From contig OX381707.1 in the NCBI GenBank assembly GCA_947462335.1, forward strand, positions 34,585,618-34,649,617: a stretch of DNA of 64,000 bases. The letters run 5' to 3'. Origin of the DNA: Harmothoe impar. Taxonomy: Eukaryota; Annelida; Polychaeta; Phyllodocida; Polynoidae. The stretch's first letter is position 1. The number at the start of each line of letters is the position of its first letter. This document shows, piece by piece, positions 22,091 through 33,492 of the stretch. Below the pieces are notes generated by a model. That model was not told the DNA's origin. It saw only the letters and a program-made list of their open reading frames with translations, and ran no database searches. The translations under genes and the position numbers were made by a program.

Positions 22091-23774
22091 TCATAAAACG
22101 GCCAGTAAGCCTTTGTGCTGCCATGCTGATATTACAATGGCAATAGTCAAGGCAGTAGTGGCCCTCCATGCCCACCCCTCCCAACACACAACCCCATAAT
22201 AGCCCTCCTCATGAGAGGCAACTATTTCCTGTTTGTTTCTGTCTGGTTTCAAATAACACTGGACGTTGCTGGTCACAAAACAAGAAGTCTTGTCTTTAAC
22301 ATTAACCCAAATAACCATAGTTGTCCTACATGTAGGACGCTTATATAGGACACATAATAAGAGATTGATTCCTGGGGGTAAAGTCCCTAGGTTTTAAACT
22401 GTACATGTGATTCACAACAAAATATATGAAGTTTCACCATATATGTACAGATTAGTATGTATGGGAGATGAAGATGTGTTGTTATGCTTTTTTGTTATCA
22501 ATCCCTGTTCACCAGGCTTTACTGATAAGCACGTATAGAAAACAAGCTTTGACTAGAAACACCATACATAACTGCAGTAGGAATTAAAACGTGCCACAAA
22601 GTGGTGGAATTATGGTTTTGACCGCAATCCAAACGTATCCTGTCAGATGAGGTTGGATGAGGAGTGTGGTTTTCAGCAATTGATTAACGAGCAAAAAGTA
22701 AATGCTTTGACCAAAACTACCTTGGAGCAATGGAGTCATCAACATCCGGCCTTAATAATTTTCCTTGAGTGCGATGAGTTTTAGTGCCCTTTTCAAAAGC
22801 CAACCTTTGCGTAGCTTCCTTGGTGCCATGGGAAAAAGATTGCGCTTAGATAAAACATCATACCTTGTTAACATGGGCACATCTAACAAATATTCCAGAC
22901 ATGAAGTCCCATTTGGCCCTCATCTTTATTTCTATAAAGTACCCTATGGGGGAAGGGGAGCCAATCTGTAATCCATTCATAAGTTATTCTAAAACAGGTC
23001 CTTCGGCTGATTTTCTTATCTCACAGAGTGCTGTGTCATATTGCTTCGGAATTTTGTAAATTTGTGATGGTTTCTCTTTTCCTATTATCTATTTATGACG
23101 TCACGTAAATTCTAGTTAGCCTGGCAAGTGAAGCAGAAATAAAATCGTTCTAAATGTCACTCTCCACCCCATAAACAGGGTGGAAACATCTGGTCATTTT
23201 TGGTGGGCCATCACTTTATACGTTTATCTGCATCAACTTGGCTGTGCTTCTTCTAAATGTGTTGGAAAATATCGTTAGTCATCAGTTATATTAACCCTAT
23301 CATGTATTTATCAACCTCTGATGGCCATACCTCAGCAATGAACTACCCTGGCACCATAAATACTACATAATTTATATAAAACATCAAATATTAAACAGGC
23401 ACAGCATTAACCCGCCACCCACAAGCACATTAACACTGCTTTTTGTATTATCCTGTCAGGTTTTGGCGAAATGGTACGACTGAGAAAAAGACCCTTCCTG
23501 TTTTTCGATTAAAAAAACTCCCTTGACCGCAGCAGGGGGATTCTGAATTTAATTGCTTGGTAATCCTGATCAATAATTAAAAACGTGAGCACACATGGTG
23601 CACTAATGTCTAAGGTTTTATGGAATTACCCTACTCCCTGAAACCATGAAAAAAAATCTATTAAAACATTTTCGACAAATCACGAATTATATCACTAATT
23701 GCTATGCTGAACATGTATGCTGCAGGAAAGGTGGCAGGAGCAGACACTACACTGTTTATCTTCTCATGTATGGA
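22091..23774. other. Unique AT-rich non-coding DNA
   Basis: A perfect CRE, TGACGTCA, occurs at 23096-23103, continuing into CACGTAA. I see no repeat family or supported gene; the 68-codon frame near 22765 is unrecognised. Confidence 0.5.
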
Positions 23775-23995
23775 CTAACCCTCTAAGGGCAGCATATGGC
23801 TTTACCGTAAATCAATATGTCATACCTTTGGTCTCATGATGCATTAATGTGACCGCGGCGAGTAATTCGCCAGGGCTACATTTACAGCCCCCCCCCTCGG
23901 GATTGTATCAACCCTGTAGGGCTGGCATAAAACATCATGACGAGAATGGACATAATATAGTGCATTAAAGTGCTATGTTGTCCTTCAAGGGTTGA
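23775..23995. mobile_element. Family 1 element, copy 10
   Basis: Left CTAACCCTCTAAGGGCAGCA, right CCTTCAAGGGTTGA. The first hairpin GGCGAGTAATTCGCCAGGGC is intact; the second has been deleted, and a C run replaces part of the centre. Confidence 0.75.
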
Positions 23996-25474
23996 GGGCT
24001 GCAGCGCGTATATATAAAGGTAGTTGGTTTAGGTGGTGAGTTTAGATATTATTAGGTTTTTGTGTATGTTTGTGGGGCTGCGGTTGGGGACAGAAGGAGA
24101 CCATGAAGAAGTTAGGCACTGGAGGAGAGGAGAGGAGACCCTGGAGTAGTGGTACCTCGGCAACATGAGGCTGGATGAGGTACGGACGGCTAAATCACCC
24201 TATAAAGCTGGACGCCCTTTACCCTCCCCGCGCCCGATCAGGAAGTTCAAGCTGTAGACAAAAGGTCAAGGTCGGACGCTACTCCTGAGACGCCGTTAAC
24301 GTGGGGTCTGGTCACATCCGGGACATCAACGCCGCCCAGACACCAGCGCCACCACCGGAAAAGGTGCGAACCAGGCCTCGTCACGTGCTGCGGCGGCGGA
24401 TCTATATACGCATGCGCCGAATATCTCAGCGAGGTAAGCTCCAAATGAAGTAAGTGCTGCGTTTATTGGTGGTCATAGGGGGTCCCTTTAATTTGAAAAA
24501 AGATGACAGTATAACGGCCCTTTCATTAAATGTCTTCTCAACGGGAGCATCAATTGTTGTGAAGCCCTGCCGACGTTGCAAATTCCATAACATACATGAT
24601 TATCATAGATGGGATTCTATCCCTTGTTGGCATTAAATAGTAGGTGTGGGAAGATATCTAAACGTTATCTATAAATTGTACACGAGCACCAATTTGCATT
24701 ATCTGTACACCAGTTGCTAAAAAAGAATACCCATGATGGCACAATGTCGACAGCACAACCCTGCTTGTATACACAGACACTCTATATTACCCCACTGCTT
24801 ACAAAACTAATATCACTAATAATCGCTACATCCTAAGCCAGCATACTTATTCTTAACTGTTTTTTCCTGTTATTCAAGGTGCCAGGGCAAAACACAAAAG
24901 ATTTGATCGAAAACAAAGTATATCTTAATGGGACAAGGGGTGATTTCCTTGTTCACTAATGGCAATATTGGAACACATTTAGATGTAGCATTATGTACGA
25001 CCATAAAATACGCAGTTTAGTTGTAGTTTAGGCTTAATTGGTCTGTATGTATATGTATGCTCTGTGTAGCCACTCATCTTTATTCATCATCTATCCCCTT
25101 CAATATAGAAACCATCAATTACCTTTCATCCCTTAATTACCACCAGGCCGTTTTCCTTAATGGCGGCTCCATGCCGTTCCGGTTAAGGTAGCGGCCACTG
25201 AAACCCAGGCTATAACGGGAGCTGTCGCCAAAAGACAACACTGTTTGAGAGAATTACCTAAAGAAGAGAAATCCATTAATGTTTTCTATTAAGCTGCTTA
25301 ACTGAGCCCCAACTAAGTGCGGCGAGTAACCCACTCCGGCAGAGCACCCCCTCCTCATCCCCACCCCCATCATGAGCTGCTCTCCTCGTTGCCTGAGCGG
25401 CTCCTATTTCCAATGTTAGCTAAACCCTATTTACACAGAGTGGATTTGTGCCGGGGGTCTCTTTAAAGCTGCTA
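23996..25474. other. Unique non-coding DNA; no family 1 copy from here to 31.3 kb
   Basis: A purine-rich GGAGAGGAGAGGAGA patch lies near 24122. About 24190-24440 is GC-rich and ends with the donor-like CGAGGTAAGC. About 25095-25460 is a non-repetitive block with AATTACC, TTAATTACC, TCCATTAATG, TCTATTAAGC and one GAGCTGCTC (25374-25382), the strongest enhancer-like stretch here. Confidence 0.45.
25095..25460. promoter_or_regulatory. Enhancer-like unique block with homeodomain sites
   Basis: Several TAAT-core sites (TCAATTACC, CCTTAATTACC, CTTAATGG, CCATTAATG) are spaced through 200 bp of otherwise mixed-composition unique DNA, followed by GAGCTGCTC at 25374. This resembles conserved developmental enhancers but cannot be shown from one sequence. 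Confidence 0.25.
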
Positions 25475-25665
25475 TACAAGCTGAGATGCGAAGTTCAATT
25501 CGCTCGGCAGTATATTACCCACAGGGTAATGCCTCTCAGTCGTCCACAAGAATGAGGAAATGTTACAATATTGGTAAATTTTCATAATAACATAAAATAA
25601 TTTAATCCAGAAGTCCCAGCAAAAAGTAGGAACTCCTGCAACAGTTGGGGAAGTAGTATCTCTGT
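25475..25665. mobile_element. Family 4 element, copy 3 (degraded)
   Basis: Left TACAAGCTGAGATGCG, right GAAGTAGTATCTCTGTA. The internal AAGTCCCAGCAAAAAGTAGG resembles the AATCCTGCAAAAAGCAGG region of copy 1. About 190 bp. Confidence 0.45.
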
Positions 25666-26403
25666 ACCTACCATGAACAATGCTATGACCCTGTATTGCT
25701 GTTCTGTGAGTTTCATCCACTATAATATGGCTAAATGTATTTACCAGTATAACATATAAACATATTACACGTTATGATTATACTTAGGCTAAGTGCTTTT
25801 ACTATTGTAATATCATTTTAAATTGACTTTCACGTTTGTGTTAATATACATACAATATGGGAATATGTGAAGACTAAAAATAGTCTATGTGAAGCGGAAG
25901 TCAACTTGTATAGCCACTTTCATTTTGCTGAGTAAGTATTCCACATTCCCTCTGCCTTTAGCCAAAACAGATCGAGTTACATATTTGTTGAGAAATGAGT
26001 TTAAAACTGTTCTATCCATGAGACACCTAGACATCTCCTTTATTCTCCCACATTCTCAATGTCACCTTCGTTGGGCCCAATAGTGTCGTTGTATAACACC
26101 AAAAGCCTTAACACTGGTAACCGCCTATACGTCAAGTAGAGGACTTCTCTGCTTTTGTTGAGTCGGCAGTGAAGGGAACCTCAGGTTAAAGAACCTACTC
26201 CATCCAGTGCTGCATATTCATTTAGGGGTGGATTTGGAGAGAGTCTGGCCAGATTCAGAGAGCATTGAACCAATGTGGGAGGGCATATAATGGAACGGTG
26301 ATAAAATCATGGCGCGCTGGGGCGGCGGATGATGGAGTAGTGAACTGGGCCGTGTTTCAAACACCTGTAATGGATACTGAGCACCCCAGTGGGTAGAGAC
26401 CCG
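25666..26403. other. Unique non-coding DNA
   Basis: No gene, repeat or clear site cluster seen. Confidence 0.5.
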
Positions 26404-26608
26404 AGGGTAGATTCACCATGAGTCGCACAAATACATTAACTTAGACACTTGACTTTGTGTTGATTCACGCTTTATTTCTATTTGTGAATAACAGTACAAT
26501 TATATTGTCATTATTTCCAATGAAGAAACACGAAGAAAGGCTTTATAACGCATATTTAAGTGCTTAACTCAAGGTATGTTTATGTCCGACTCATGGTGAA
26601 TCTGCACT
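26404..26608. mobile_element. Family 3 TIR element, copy 2
   Basis: The left end AGGGTAGATTCACCATGAGT then CG, and the right end TGTCCGACTCATGGTGAATC then TGCACT, form inverted repeats of about 25 bp. The length of 205 bp is close to that of the copy at 5071. The interior is AT-rich and without coding capacity. Confidence 0.8.
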
Positions 26609-28080
26609 ACTTACCGCGCCCTTCGGTGTGAGGGCAGAGGGGTTGGGGATGTTATTGGTGTACTTGGCCTTCAGGAACTGGGTCAAGGGATCTTATATAT
26701 CTATGCAGACAATGTATACATAGTATATGTATGGTTGAGTCGGAAACAAGGGCGGCTAGATAGAGGCATGCTATAGACGAGTAATAGGATCTTGGCTGCA
26801 TTCTGCAATGGGTGTTTTTACCTCTGGATGGCTTTATAAGTGCGTGCATGTGAGGAAAGGGCATAACATCCCCTATGTGTAGAGGCCGCAATGGTCATTG
26901 CTGGGGATATTAGGCTATCCCAGGGCTGAGAGTGGGGGTACACAGTGTAGAGATCGCAGATTAACCGGCACCCCCGATGAGCTATGGCCACAGGAGCCAC
27001 CCAGCCGAGTATGCCATCCATCACCACGCATGCGCGCTGCGAAGATGGATCTAGTCCCTGTTACAACCCCATCACCAGAGCTAGCAGCATCCACCATACC
27101 ACGACCAGCCTCTACCAGCACAGCCTCAACCCCGCCAAGCACCTCCTAGTCTCTTCAATCTTAGTTGAGAGGTTCTCTCTCCCCACCCGCAAGCTGCGTT
27201 TTCTTTGCACTCTCTCTTTATTTCCCTGCTGCCTGTGCGCCCGCCCCCTTTGCCCCTAGGGTCCCCGGCCACCACACACCGCCCTCTCATTGCCTTGTAG
27301 GGTGCACTTCTCTGTGGTGGGTAATCATATGTTTGGGGCACTAGGCCAAGCTTTGTTTCTCACGGTATCAATCACCTGGTTGTACATGGCCTACGGAGTG
27401 GATGCATTTAATATCGGGCGCTGCAGGAAAATATGAATTGATGCTTATTCTTCTCTCGGGTCTCTATTTCTACAATATCTCTACGTATCTCAGTTATGTC
27501 CATCACACAAATTCAGAATCTGCATAGCATCGATGTCTACAACACCTTGTTGATACCTCAATAAAATATTCCAAAACGCATCATATCTCTTCGTACCCAG
27601 CTTACTGTACATTAGCGAGCCCATGCCTGCTCAGAAGTCGTCAAAGCATATACAGAAATGGGAGTTAAGGGGGGGGGGGGGGTGAGGGGGGATAGGGAAG
27701 GATCTCAGCCCTGGTGAATTGTGTGAAGTGGTGACAGTTGGAGACGGATAGGTGAAACATGGCCATTATCCACGCCACGCCCTAGCCGCACCGGACACCA
27801 GCCTGGCAATACTTTGAAGGCAATACTGGGTCATACCATTATGGCAAAGAGCACAATCAATTCACATTTCCCCCAGATCTATGAGACCTGAGAAGGGAGT
27901 GGCCGGGCACCTTGATCGGCTGGAGGCTGGCCGTAAAATGGGCCAGCAATGGTGTGGGTGCTAATGCATGGCAGCTCGTCGTCTCGGCCCAGACCAAGGA
28001 GGAGGTGATAGTTTTTTCTCCAGATCTCCCATTTCTTTTTATACTATTCACAGTATCTATTCTGTCATAGACTACTTACA
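26609..28080. other. Unique non-coding DNA
   Basis: A 14-G run lies at 27669-27682. About 26990-27260 is moderately GC-rich with overlapping frames on both strands that I do not recognise. No gene is supported. Confidence 0.5.
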
Positions 28081-28400
28081 ACCTCCCATTTCTACTCACT
28101 ACTACTAACTTACACACTTCCCCCTTTCCATATGCTACTTACAATTCCCTACTTTCTTCTCCCTTTCTATATAAATATACTACTTACAGTTCCTTACTCC
28201 ATTATACTACGATATGGTTATGTGTAGGGTGTCCCTTGGGTGTATCGGGTGGTCCTTTCCATATACTACTTACTGTTCCCAACACACTTATACTACTGTG
28301 TGGTTTTGTGTTGGGTGTGTCGGGTGGCCCTTTCCATATACTCAGTACTGTTCCCAACGCCCTTATACTACTGTATGTGTATGTGTGGGGTTTGTGTAGC
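28081..28400 (+). repeat. Short tandem array, about 86-bp and 75-bp units
   Basis: ATACTAC words start three larger units (28204, 28290, 28365), each continuing into GTGT(A/T)GGGTGT, CGGGTGG(T/C)CCTTTCCATA and TACTGTTCCCAAC. Upstream, shorter degenerate repeats of ATACTACTTACA continue to about 28080. The word CCATATACTACTTAC is the reverse complement of part of the 45-bp minisatellite unit at 3.4 kb, so the two arrays may share an origin. Confidence 0.7.
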
Positions 28401-28502
28401 AAGCACCTTGCCATATAGAACGTTCGTCTAGATAGAACAGGTATCTACCCAAACCAATGAGAACATGTGGTACATGTACTTCACATCAATACACAAACTT
28501 TC

Positions 28503-28693
28503 GGTTTGTTTCAGGTCACCCGACCGACCCTATCTAGACAGGGCCGACCCTTCGTTTTTTTATGCAATTTTGAAGAAATCTTTATATTTTTATACTTTTT
28601 TGGGGTCAATTTTAGGTTTACAAAATTTTAGGAAAAAATCTCCCCATTTTCACACTTTTTTGGGTCAATTTTAGAGGGGAAGTAAAAAAAACA
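28503..28693. mobile_element. Family 2 element, copy 3 (right end missing)
   Basis: CGGTTTGTTTCAGGTCACCC then GACCGACCCTATCTAGACAG matches the left end of the copy at 11170, and GGGTCAATTTTAGAGGGGAA matches its interior. The last 60 bp and the right inverted repeat are absent, as is the terminal GGCC-A tract on the left. Confidence 0.8.
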
Positions 28694-29829
28694 ATATAAA
28701 CTAGCACGACGCTTAGGTAGTAGGCCTGCATGCCCGGTGGCTTGGGGGTATATGCTTGGAGAGAGGGAGGCTGAGTGCCGACGGTCAGAGCGAACAATAG
28801 AAGACGGCTTGAAATGAAATTCCTGAGGGCAGGCCATTAGAGCGGCGAGGTGTGTTATCACCACGCTGTTGTGGGTCGCAGCATCCCCCCCCCCCCCCCC
28901 CACCGATCCCCCACTCCCCCAGCCTTCTCAACCCGTCCGCCCCTGCTACACGTTGGCGCAGGGCACTGGAGCGGTTCCAATATCTAACCCTCTCTCTCCC
29001 GGGAGCCCGTCCCCATAATCCATCTACAGGGCAGGAGGCAGGGGAGGAGAAGGTAAGGCAGGAGTAGAGACCGACTAGGGACCAGATAGCTACCAGTAGA
29101 GGAGGCCACGACGGACGGGTAGGCTTCTACCTCCACCAAAGAGACATTTGTTGGAAAGTATATATGGGATACAGAAGCTACTGGGGCATAACTAAAGGGA
29201 AGTTAGACGGAGTGAGGCATGTCTGATATACATACACAAGGGATATTCTGAGAGTATAATGGGGACCCTGATTGAGACATACCGGTCTACTCATGGTACT
29301 AACAGACCAATTAGTCATCTCATGGCCGGTCTACCTTAAACCACAAGTTATTCAGAAGGCTTTGGGTTACAAGGACACAGGAGCCCGTCATACTTCACTT
29401 TAGAGAATTAGTAATTTATATTCAAAAGAGCCTGTTGTCTTACCTCCATTACACTGTATAAATGGGTGTTCCATTGGAAATTAATTAACTAATTTACATG
29501 ATATTGAAAATGTGGACTAGATGTTTGACAGCGACTAGAAGTTGGACTGGTGGCATCTACACTGAGGTACGATGAGGGCATGCGACATGGTGCGTGCAGC
29601 CACAGGGTCTGGCATATAGAAACCCATGAGTGTTAGGTTCCAATTTATTAGTACCTAGACCATTATAAAATATGATTAAGTGTCTTCAAAGGATACACTT
29701 TTTGTTGGAATTGGCATAATTGCTTTAACATTAAATGATAGGTTAGAAATGGTAGAAAGAGGGGGTGGTCTACACATCTTCCCTGTGTGTGTAGAATGGT
29801 GCCATGACTTTTGCTTTGAGGGTGTGCGT
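28694..29829. other. Unique non-coding DNA
   Basis: It contains a 17-C run (28885-28901) followed by a CpG- and C-rich patch to about 29010. The rest is AT-rich with nothing recognised. Confidence 0.5.
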
Positions 29830-30560
29830 ATGGTTATGTAGGATGTGTTTAGTGGGTGTGTGTGGTGAGTAGGCTATGTACAGGGTTGCGGGGGTGTATG
29901 TAGAATTTCTGACCGGTGCGTGAAGAGTGTGAGGGGATGTGTAGAGTGAGTGAGGGGTGTGTGAGGAGTTTGTGTACATAGATATATTGTAGGGTGTGTG
30001 TATGTGGTGTGTAGTGTGTGCAGCAGTGAGTAGGCACTGTATAGAAGCTGTAGACAGGGTAGTAGAAGGTGTGTGTGTAGCTGATGTGTAAGCGATGTGT
30101 AGCAGTGAGTAGGGCGTGTAGACAGGGGAGTAGGGTGTGCAGCAGTGAGTAGCACTGTGTAGACAGGGGAGTAGGGTGTGCAGCAGTGAGTAGCACTGTG
30201 TGTAGACAGGGGAGTAGGGTGTGCAGCAGTGAGTAGCACTGTGTGTAGACAGGGGAGTAGGGTGTGCAGCAGTGAGTAGCACTGTGTGTAGACAGGGGAG
30301 CAGGGTGTGCAGCAGTGAGTAGCACTGTGTAGACAGGGGAGTAGGGTGTGCAGCAGTGAGTAGCTCTGTGTAGACAGGGGAGCAGGGTGTGCAGCAGTGA
30401 GTAGCACTGTGTGTAGACAGGGGAGTAGGGTGTGCAGCAGTGAGTAGCACTGTGTGTAGACAGGGGAGCAGGGTGTGCAGCAGTGAGTAGCACTGTGTAG
30501 ACAGGGGAGCAGGGTGTGCAGCAGTGAGTAGCACTGTGTGTAGAAGCTGTAGACAGGGCA
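29830..30560. repeat. 41/43-bp minisatellite, about 11 units plus GT-rich flank
   Basis: The unit GTAGACAGGGGAGTAGGGTG followed by TGCAGCAGTGAGTAGCACTG, with TGT or TGTGT, recurs from about 30010 to 30560. The extra GT makes 43-bp units. The flank 29830-30010 is degenerate GTGT-rich DNA. Minus-strand frames of 214-327 codons are artefacts of the stop-poor repeat. Confidence 0.95.
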
Positions 30561-31335
30561 GTAGTGGCGGCTCAATGTAAGACCAACCATCAATCAAACA
30601 CCCGGTCAGCCAAAAGGCGGCAACTGACACCTGCCGCTGGTACCGGAAAGCGCCACCACCAGCACAACCCCAGGCAGGCAACCAGCGACGCCGCAGGTCA
30701 CTTGTCGTTATTGTCGTCTGCTTCTGCCTTTGAACTATTTCTTGATGAATCAATCAACTTTGTTTGTCTGCTGACAGGAAAACGACTGGGTTTTATCCGG
30801 TTGTTCCTTTCTTGACGATTACGTTGTTGTTCGGCACTCCTTTGCGATTATCGCCTGCCTTCACTTTACAGTCAGGCCACTACAAAAAGAGTCTGGGTGT
30901 CTTTGTTCTTGTCCTGTTTGATTACAAAACACTTCATACCTATCTGCCTCATTTCATGGTCAATTAGGTTTACTATCAAACCTGGGGTTTGTTCTTAATT
31001 GGAGCAACTTAAAGCTACAAACCCTAGTTCTCTTTTTACTGTATGTATAGAGATGATCACAGTTAAAAGCACTTATATATACGCCATGGGCTGTCAAGAG
31101 GCTGATTGAAACCTCTATCCAAGAATCATATATGGAAAGCTAATCAAATCTAAAAAAACAGTTACAAGTGTTACTTTTGGAGTCAATACTTGTCCATGTG
31201 GCTGAGGCTGGTATTCAGCGAGTAGCATTGCTGTGCCCTCCTCCTGGGCCCTCCCCGGCGCCCTTTTCATCTAGACTGTAGTCACCAGGTTTAACCTTGT
31301 TCGACGTTCCATACGTCAGACGGTGTTGGGCGTGG
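30561..31335. other. Unique non-coding DNA
   Basis: No gene or repeat recognised. About 30580-30710 is GC-richer with scattered CpG. Confidence 0.5.
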
Positions 31336-31575
31336 AACCTTTAAGGGTCGCAAAGTACTTTTGAATGTGCTATGCCATTTATCATCATGATGCATGAATG
31401 CAGCCCTGGTGAGTTCACCAGGGCTGCATTCATGCATCATGCTAATCATACGGAATTGATACATTCTCATAGGATCAGCATGATGCATGAATACACCCAC
31501 CAGGGGATGCATTCATGCATCATCCAAACAAAGCAAATAACACATTAAATCACTATGCTTCCCTTAAAGGGGTAA
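31336..31575. mobile_element. Family 1 element, copy 11 (best-preserved hairpin)
   Basis: Left AACCTTTAAGGGTCGC, right CCCTTAAAGGGGTAA. The first hairpin, 31386-31441, has two perfectly complementary 27-nt arms (CATGATGCATGAATGCAGCC ... GGCTGCATTCATGCATCATG) around the dinucleotide GT. The central and second hairpins are recognisable. The perfect arms suggest a young copy or recent gene conversion. Confidence 0.9.
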
Positions 31576-32365
31576 AGTTGGGCTGTCAGAGGGCTGGGTG
31601 GCGGAGTGACAATTTCCTGGTGCTGTATTAATCAGGGCGCCCACAGATCCCTGTGTTTAACGTCAACAGCCGCTGGTGTGGCGCCCAGTCCCGTGAGCTG
31701 CTCACAGAGCTGCTCACATGCAGGCCGAGCAGCTCAACGCGCAGGGCTTCCATACATGAGCTGCTCAAGGCAAGCGGCCCTGTGGGGTGCCTACTAATGT
31801 ACTATATTACATGTCAAACTCCCAGCGATGGTACATTTAGTGTGACAGGGAACAGACAATCTGAAATTCTCGGTCATCTAAACTGTTAACCTCAATGGGA
31901 ACAAACGATGGTGACTGTTGGTGTTACATAGGGACAAGTTTTGTCATAATTATTTCTGAAAGTTTGTCTGAAAATACTGGTCGCCCATCAGAGGAGAATC
32001 TACTTTATAAGAAGTAGAGCTCTATGAAGTGCCGGCCCTTTTTAATAACTTTTTACGCAATTATCTGGCATTTAGTACTGTCTGTGAGGCATTGTCTACA
32101 GTAAGTTGTCTACAACAAGTGGCATTTATGAGGAGGAACAAACACTGTCTGTTAAAGGCAGTTAAACACTGTGCCACTAAGCATGTCAAGGACCCCGTCA
32201 GTGGTCTAGTTCATAAAGAATACCCCTGAGCTGTATCCCGGACCCAGAGCACAGAGCCGGGATGTGGCGCTGTGCTGGAGCTGCTCAGAGCTGCTCACTC
32301 ACCAATCTGCTATTACCATGAGGAGAGCTGCTCCCCTGCACCGATTACATCAGAGCAGCCGTGCC
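31576..32365. promoter_or_regulatory. Unique block with seven GAGC-W-GCTC words
   Basis: The 9-bp word occurs at 31695, 31707, 31727 and 31758 (four in 72 bp) and at 32278, 32288 and 32325 (three in 56 bp), in both orientations. TATTAATCAGG (31627) is a homeodomain-type site. The block lies between two family 1 copies and has no recognised coding frame. Clustering of one palindromic word suggests a protein-binding array; the factor is unknown. Confidence 0.4.
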
Positions 32366-32540
32366 CAACCCGCTAATGGCCGCATGGTGCTTCTATGTGC
32401 CCTTTGTCGTCATGATGCATGAATGCAGCCCTGGTGAGTAACTTACCAGGGCTGCATTTATCCATCATGGCAACCTTACTAGGGTTGATAAAGAGTCCAA
32501 TAGGGTTGGCAAGATGTATAAATGCAGCCCTAGCTAGTAG
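32366..32540. mobile_element. Family 1 element, copy 12, left part (split by the 873-bp element)
   Basis: It contains TCGTCATGATGCATGAATGC, the hairpin CCCTGGTGAGTAACTTACCA, and the centre, then stops inside the second hairpin at GCAGCCCTAGCTAGTAG, where the 873-bp element begins. Confidence 0.85.
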
Positions 32541-33413
32541 AAAAATGGAGTGTGTGAGTGTCCTCACAGATGACTCAGGGTAATCTGTCAATTCTGGCAT
32601 CAGAAATGAATTCGAATGAGTGATCTAATTTGAGCACAATACATTATTTCTCATTTCTGACGGCAGAATCGTAATCGCCAGAAAAAGCTACCCTAATTTC
32701 ATATATTGGAAGTCATATATAATCAAATTCCAGGTGGTGGCTGTAGGTGAGCAGGTGGCTGTGGGAAAGCAGGTGGCTGGGGGCGAGCAGGTGGCTGTCG
32801 GCGTCAGCGCCCAGCAGCGCGTAACCGCTGTTTTACGTCTCGGCCGTAAAGCGAGTCGATCGGAGCATCAGCAGCGACACCATCGCCGTTTCCGTTTCGC
32901 TGTGTCGGTCGGCTACAGGGCGGCGTGTGTTACGCGTCCATGCCTTTGCCGTGCATCCCCTGTTTTAACACATAGATATAGAGTGGATGTGACTTGTTGC
33001 ATAGGTCCTGGCGGTAGAATGTGCCCAGATTTTGCCCGCTTTGGGGGTAGAAAGAGAGAAATACGGGCAAATTCGCTCAAAATGTCATTTCTATCTTGCA
33101 CCCAAAAACTTAATGCCTTGCAGCCTATGGAGGCCCATGGCGGCGGTAGCTTTGTTTTCATACATTTACATAATAGCGAAAGAGAGAAATAAATTCGTAA
33201 AGATCGCAGTTCAATTTAGTCAAGAAAAATTTAGATTTTTAGAAAAAATTTTGCGCTAGATCCTGTCCCCCGACCTTGCCTGTCTCATGTTTTTGTCGAC
33301 TTTTGTCTATGTCGGACGATAACCAAAATATAAAGATTCTCCTATGTCACAAAATTGTCTTAAAACGCAAAATTAGTAGGTGTATATTACTCAGGGTTAA
33401 TACCCTGAGTCAA
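32541..33413 (+). mobile_element. 873-bp repeat element, copy 1 (nested in family 1 copy 12)
   Basis: It is the same as 42399-43271 except for four base differences I can see (ACGTCTC/ACATCTC, TGTTTTA/TGTCTTA, CACCCAA/CACTCAA, and one A/T in an A/T run), with no length change. Structure, left to right: a small hairpin TGTGAG-TGTC-CTCACA; GACTCAGGGTAAT; a hairpin with arms TCAGAAATGA/TCATTTCTGA; a short GAGCAGGTGGCTG-like repeat with CpG-rich centre; an AT-rich right half; and a terminal hairpin ACTCAGGGT-TAAT-ACCCTGAGT followed by CAA. ACTCAGGGT is thus present near both ends. No target duplication longer than 1-2 bp is evident when the host copy is rejoined in thought. Terminal hairpin and no duplication recall Helitron/Helentron-type non-autonomous elements, but the class is not established. 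Confidence 0.85.
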
Positions 33414-33492
33414 TCATCAGGGCTGTATTCATGCATCGTAACGACAAAGGGTATAGTACATAATAAAGCACTATGCAGCCTTTAAAGGGTTA
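33414..33492. mobile_element. Family 1 element, copy 12, right part
   Basis: TCATCAGGGCTGTATTCATG then CATCGTAACGACAAAGGG completes the second hairpin interrupted at 32540, and the end CCTTTAAAGGGTTAGG is the normal right terminus. This proves that the 873-bp element entered an existing family 1 copy. Confidence 0.85.

Noticed and set aside
29770..30753. 327-codon minus-strand frame
   Set aside because: Lies almost wholly in the 41/43-bp minisatellite and its GT-rich flank.
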